From positions 682,001-746,000 of the forward strand of contig CALSOT010000006.1 in assembly GCA_943788045.1 (NCBI GenBank): a DNA stretch of 64,000 bases, written 5' to 3'. The notes below the pieces were generated by a model. It was not told where the DNA came from. It was given only the letters and a program-made list of their open reading frames with translations, and made no database searches. The position numbers and the translations under genes were made by a program. Source of the stretch: an uncultured Polaribacter sp. (GTDB taxonomy: Bacteria; Bacteroidota; Bacteroidia; Flavobacteriales; Flavobacteriaceae). Positions 61,621 through 64,000 of the stretch are shown here, one piece after another; the first letter of the stretch is position 1; every line of letters begins with the position of its first letter.

Positions 61621-63231
61621 ATGAAAAAAATACTTTTATTATTAACAATTTTTTCAATGGTATTCACTTCTTGTGATCCATTAGAAGATATTTACAGTGA
61701 TTTAGATACACTAAAAACTGATGGCATTTTCGGAAATGTAATTCGAACTTTATCTGATGACGATTATGATGATTTAGATCTCAGTCCCAAGAATTTTAGT
61801 TCAATAGACGATGCAAAAACAATGTTACCTGGTTTTTTATCAGACGAATATCCAGTTTTAGGTGTTATTTGGAACGCAGACGGCTCTATTAAGAAAGCTT
61901 CTTCTGCAACAATCACTTACAAATTAAACAGTCCAATTAAATTTGATAGTTACACAGTAACTGATGACGATTATACTGATCTAGGTTTAACAAGTTTAAA
62001 TAACCTTGGTGATTTTAATGATTTGTTTACAAGTAAATTTCCGAATGAAGAAAAAGGAACTGTTGTAGATTTAACATACAAAACTGAGCCTACAATTATA
62101 GACTACACATTAACTGATGAAGATTTTGATTTAGTAGGTAACGGTCGTTTTGATAACTTTGATATTAGATCTGGAAGAGCTGAAGAAAGCGAAGAAGTTA
62201 GAAGAGTTAAGATTCAAACAATCTTATTAAACAACTTTCCAGCTGCAGAAGATGGAACTAAATATAATGTAACATATGCAGTTTGGGAGGGATTTAACTC
62301 AACTAGAGAAATGGTTGTTAAGCAACAACAGAATGAACCAGATCCTTCTTTAACCACAGATTATACTTTAACAGATGATGATTTTACTTCTGTAGGTAAT
62401 GGTCAATATAAAAACTTTGATATAAGAGAAGGTAAAGATGAAGAAACGATAGAAGCAAGAAGAGCTAAGATAGAGACTATATTATTAAATAATTTTCCAG
62501 CTGCAGTTTCTGGTGACTTATATAATGTTACCTATGCAATTTACGACGGTTCTGCTGGTACGAGAGTTATGCTAGTTCAATTTGATGGAACTGGTTATAC
62601 TATTTTCAGTACCACTTCATATGAATTTTATACTTTTGAGTTAGAGGAAGCTACAACTAGATTTACACTGACAGATGAGTGGGCTGCGCCAATTACATTC
62701 ACAAGTGAAGAGTATACTTTAATGGGACAACGTTATCCAAACTTTAGTGATACTGACGAAGCAGAATATAATATTGGAATCTACCTAAAAACATTATATC
62801 AATTTGCAGCTCCAGAAGATTTTGTCGCTGTAGAATATAATTACTTTAGTGGAGGGGTAAGCCAAAGAAATGTGAATTTTGTTTTTGATGGTTCTGTATG
62901 GAATGCAATACCTACAGTAATTGATTCAGAGTTACAGTTTGCACATAATGGTACAACCTGGGTTCCAGACAATACAATTAGTTACACATTAACAAACGCA
63001 GATTTTACTCTTGTTGGTAATGGTAACTATAACAATTTTGATGTTAGAGCAGGAAAAGATGAAGAAACGGTAGAAGTTCGTTTATCTAAAATAAGTACAA
63101 TCTTATTAAACAATTTTCCTCAATATGGAGAAGGTCAAAAGTTTTCAGTCTCTTATGCTGTTTGGAAACCCGGAGATGATGTTTTCGTAATGAATGTTAT
63201 TCATGACGGTACAAAATATGTATTACAATAA
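61621..63231 (+). CDS. outer-membrane lipoprotein built of about six tandem repeats
   Basis: 536 residues. The lipoprotein signal ends at Cys18 (MVFTSCDPL). Repeats of about 60-65 residues follow: three close copies (about 162-224, 248-311, 455-516) share YTLTDxDFxxVGNGxxxNFD, DEETxEVR and ILLNNFPAA; three diverged copies lie at about 43-92, 111-155 and 348-412. The acidic Asp-rich segments (TDDDF) may bind metal or a charged ligand. I do not recognise a named family. It follows the TonB receptor gene by 20 nt, so it may be the SusD-position partner without a SusD fold. A terminator follows. Confidence 0.8.
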   Translation: MKKILLLLTIFSMVFTSCDPLEDIYSDLDTLKTDGIFGNVIRTLSDDDYDDLDLSPKNFSSIDDAKTMLPGFLSDEYPVLGVIWNADGSIKKASSATITYKLNSPIKFDSYTVTDDDYTDLGLTSLNNLGDFNDLFTSKFPNEEKGTVVDLTYKTEPTIIDYTLTDEDFDLVGNGRFDNFDIRSGRAEESEEVRRVKIQTILLNNFPAAEDGTKYNVTYAVWEGFNSTREMVVKQQQNEPDPSLTTDYTLTDDDFTSVGNGQYKNFDIREGKDEETIEARRAKIETILLNNFPAAVSGDLYNVTYAIYDGSAGTRVMLVQFDGTGYTIFSTTSYEFYTFELEEATTRFTLTDEWAAPITFTSEEYTLMGQRYPNFSDTDEAEYNIGIYLKTLYQFAAPEDFVAVEYNYFSGGVSQRNVNFVFDGSVWNAIPTVIDSELQFAHNGTTWVPDNTISYTLTNADFTLVGNGNYNNFDVRAGKDEETVEVRLSKISTILLNNFPQYGEGQKFSVSYAVWKPGDDVFVMNVIHDGTKYVLQ

Positions 63232-63249
63232 TTAAATTGTTTTCCTTTT

Positions 63250-63277
63250 AAAAACCACCTCAATTGAGGTGGTTTTT
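63250..63277. terminator. terminator after the repeat lipoprotein gene
   Basis: A perfect palindrome, core ACCACCTCAATTGAGGTGGT, with A5 and T7 flanks, 18 nt past the stop. Confidence 0.88.
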
Positions 63278-63324
63278 TTATGTATAAAATGATTAACTTT
63301 GCAAAATCATAAAATTACAAAATA

Positions 63325-63747
63325 ATGAAAACCATTCATTCATATTGGGCATACATAGTATTAGCAATTCTAATTTTTACAGTTGTAAATGCTATTATTG
63401 GTCTAAAACAAAAAAAAGAATTTACAGACAAAGATTTACGTCTAGGTCTTTTCACTTTAATTGTTTCTCATATTCAATTACTAATTGGTTTTGCATGGTA
63501 TTTTATGTCTCCTTGGTATAAAGCATTACAAGATGATGCAGCATCCGTTATGGCAAATAAAGAACTAAGATTACTTGCTGTAGAGCATCCTATTACTATG
63601 ATTCTTGCAATTGTATTGATTACCATTGGTTGGTCTAAGCACAAAAAGAAAACAGAAGACCAAGCTAAGTTTAAAACATTTGCTATTTTTTATGGTTTAG
63701 CATTACTATTGATTCTTTCAAGAATCCCTTGGAGTAACTGGTTCTAA
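63325..63747 (+). CDS. small four-helix membrane protein
   Basis: 140 residues with about four transmembrane segments (about 7-25, 41-61, 86-106, 118-136). Histidines in YWAY-adjacent HSYW, SHIQLLIG and VEHPITMIL, regularly placed near membrane edges, recall cytochrome b-like or heme-handling proteins, and such proteins are sometimes labelled cytochrome b in flavobacteria, but no firm family signature is visible. It follows a terminator and precedes the plsC-like gene by 2 nt, so the pair is probably co-transcribed. Confidence 0.75.
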   Translation: MKTIHSYWAYIVLAILIFTVVNAIIGLKQKKEFTDKDLRLGLFTLIVSHIQLLIGFAWYFMSPWYKALQDDAASVMANKELRLLAVEHPITMILAIVLITIGWSKHKKKTEDQAKFKTFAIFYGLALLLILSRIPWSNWF

Positions 63748-63749
63748 AT

Positions 63750-64000
63750 ATGAAAGTTTTAAGCTATATATTATCACCAATTTTTGTACTTACGTTTACT
63801 TTATTGTTGATTATTTTTCATCCTTTTCAGTGGCTAAGTTTCACTGTTATTTGGTATTAAAGGCGCATTCTAAAGTTGTAAACGCTTTAAATTATACTTT
63901 GGTTAAATCGATGTTACTTATTGGTGTTACTGTACGGGTTATTAATAAACATAAGATTCCCGAAAACACACCAATTATTTTTGTATCCAACCATCAATCA
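63750..64000 (+). pseudogene. 1-acylglycerol-3-phosphate acyltransferase-like gene, frameshifted as given and cut by the window edge
   Basis: From ATG 63750 the frame reads MKVLSYILSPIFVLTFTLLL then IIFHPFQWLSF and a TAA at 63858-63860. In the frame starting at 63863 (read as K-A-H-S-K), homology continues: KAHSKVVNALNYTLVKSML to PENTPIIFVSNHQS, the start of the PlsC H-x4-D motif. So the intact protein would be a membrane acyltransferase, but the frame changes between 63837 and 63863 (net one base missing, or two extra). The C-terminal part lies beyond the window. Either a real inactivating mutation or a sequence error. Confidence 0.65.

Noticed and set aside
1..64000. CRISPR array, prophage or insertion sequence
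   Set aside because: No spaced repeats, transposase, integrase or phage structural genes were found anywhere in the window.

Overview
The window is a stretch of a low-GC chromosome (roughly one third G+C by eye) from a member of the Bacteroidota, almost certainly a marine Flavobacteriaceae close to Polaribacter or Tenacibaculum. Supporting this are TonB-dependent receptors with an N-terminal carboxypeptidase-regulatory-like domain, lipoproteins of the SusD/SGNH partner type, a type IX secretion C-terminal sorting tail, the families DUF4286, DUF6341 and DUF6427, the SUF-only Fe-S system, and promoters of the Bacteroidota type (-33 TTG, -7 TAnnTTTG) in front of many genes. It is mostly ordinary core chromosome. 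I see no insertion sequence, prophage or CRISPR array. The only gene-poor, accessory-looking stretch is 33.9-35.1 kb.

Layout. 0-10.8 kb: the start of mutS (minus), a TrmH-type methyltransferase, a TPR histidine kinase/response regulator pair (the kinase has a probable 1-base frameshift at its 3' end), a candidate small RNA, ksgA-mgtE, DUF4286, a large TPR protein, a 47-residue microprotein behind a sigma-54-like promoter, serS and ribF. 11-15.3 kb: a TonB-dependent receptor and an SGNH-hydrolase lipoprotein. 15.3-22.2 kb: sufS, a serine hydrolase of the beta-lactamase fold, and the sufABCD operon. 22.3-25.1 kb: an S41 protease, a dCMP-deaminase-like protein and a HupE/UreJ membrane protein. 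25.3-32.4 kb: an amino-sugar locus. A LacI-type regulator with a CBM9-like protein runs left, and a nucleotidyltransferase, a NahK-like kinase, a sugar MFS transporter and a NagB/PIG-L fusion run right. Two LacI-type operators lie between the two arms. 32.5-35.2 kb: a T9SS-sorted leucine-rich repeat protein, the hairpin-rich gene-poor stretch with a 59-residue CDS, and tRNA-Leu(CAA).

35.3-48.7 kb is housekeeping: prs, bL25, pth, queD, a GH3-like enzyme, an M23 peptidase, nadD, gmk, yicC, an EamA transporter, upp, DUF6427, DUF6341, trmB, an alkyltransferase-like protein, the Mrp-type Fe-S carrier and a NifU-domain protein. 48.8-51 kb holds a ferredoxin-NADP reductase-like flavoprotein, a small unknown protein and ferritin. 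51.4-54.9 kb encodes aromatic amino-acid catabolism (homogentisate dioxygenase, 4-hydroxyphenylpyruvate dioxygenase, tryptophan 2,3-dioxygenase). 55-58.8 kb: DUF3108, an M23 lipoprotein and pgi. 59-63.2 kb: a second TonB-dependent receptor with a lipoprotein built of about six tandem repeats, preceded by TTAA-type direct repeats. The window ends in a four-helix membrane protein and the start of a plsC-like gene that is frameshifted as given.

Points most worth a second look: the sigma-54-like promoter and microprotein at 8.1 kb; the amino-sugar locus with its deaminase-deacetylase fusion and salvage-type kinase/nucleotidyltransferase pair; the repeat lipoprotein and its upstream boxes; the candidate sRNA at 3.6 kb; several promoters whose -7 element almost touches the start codon, implying leaderless mRNAs; and two apparent frameshifts. 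I found no convincing wholly new multi-gene system; the candidates above are incremental.
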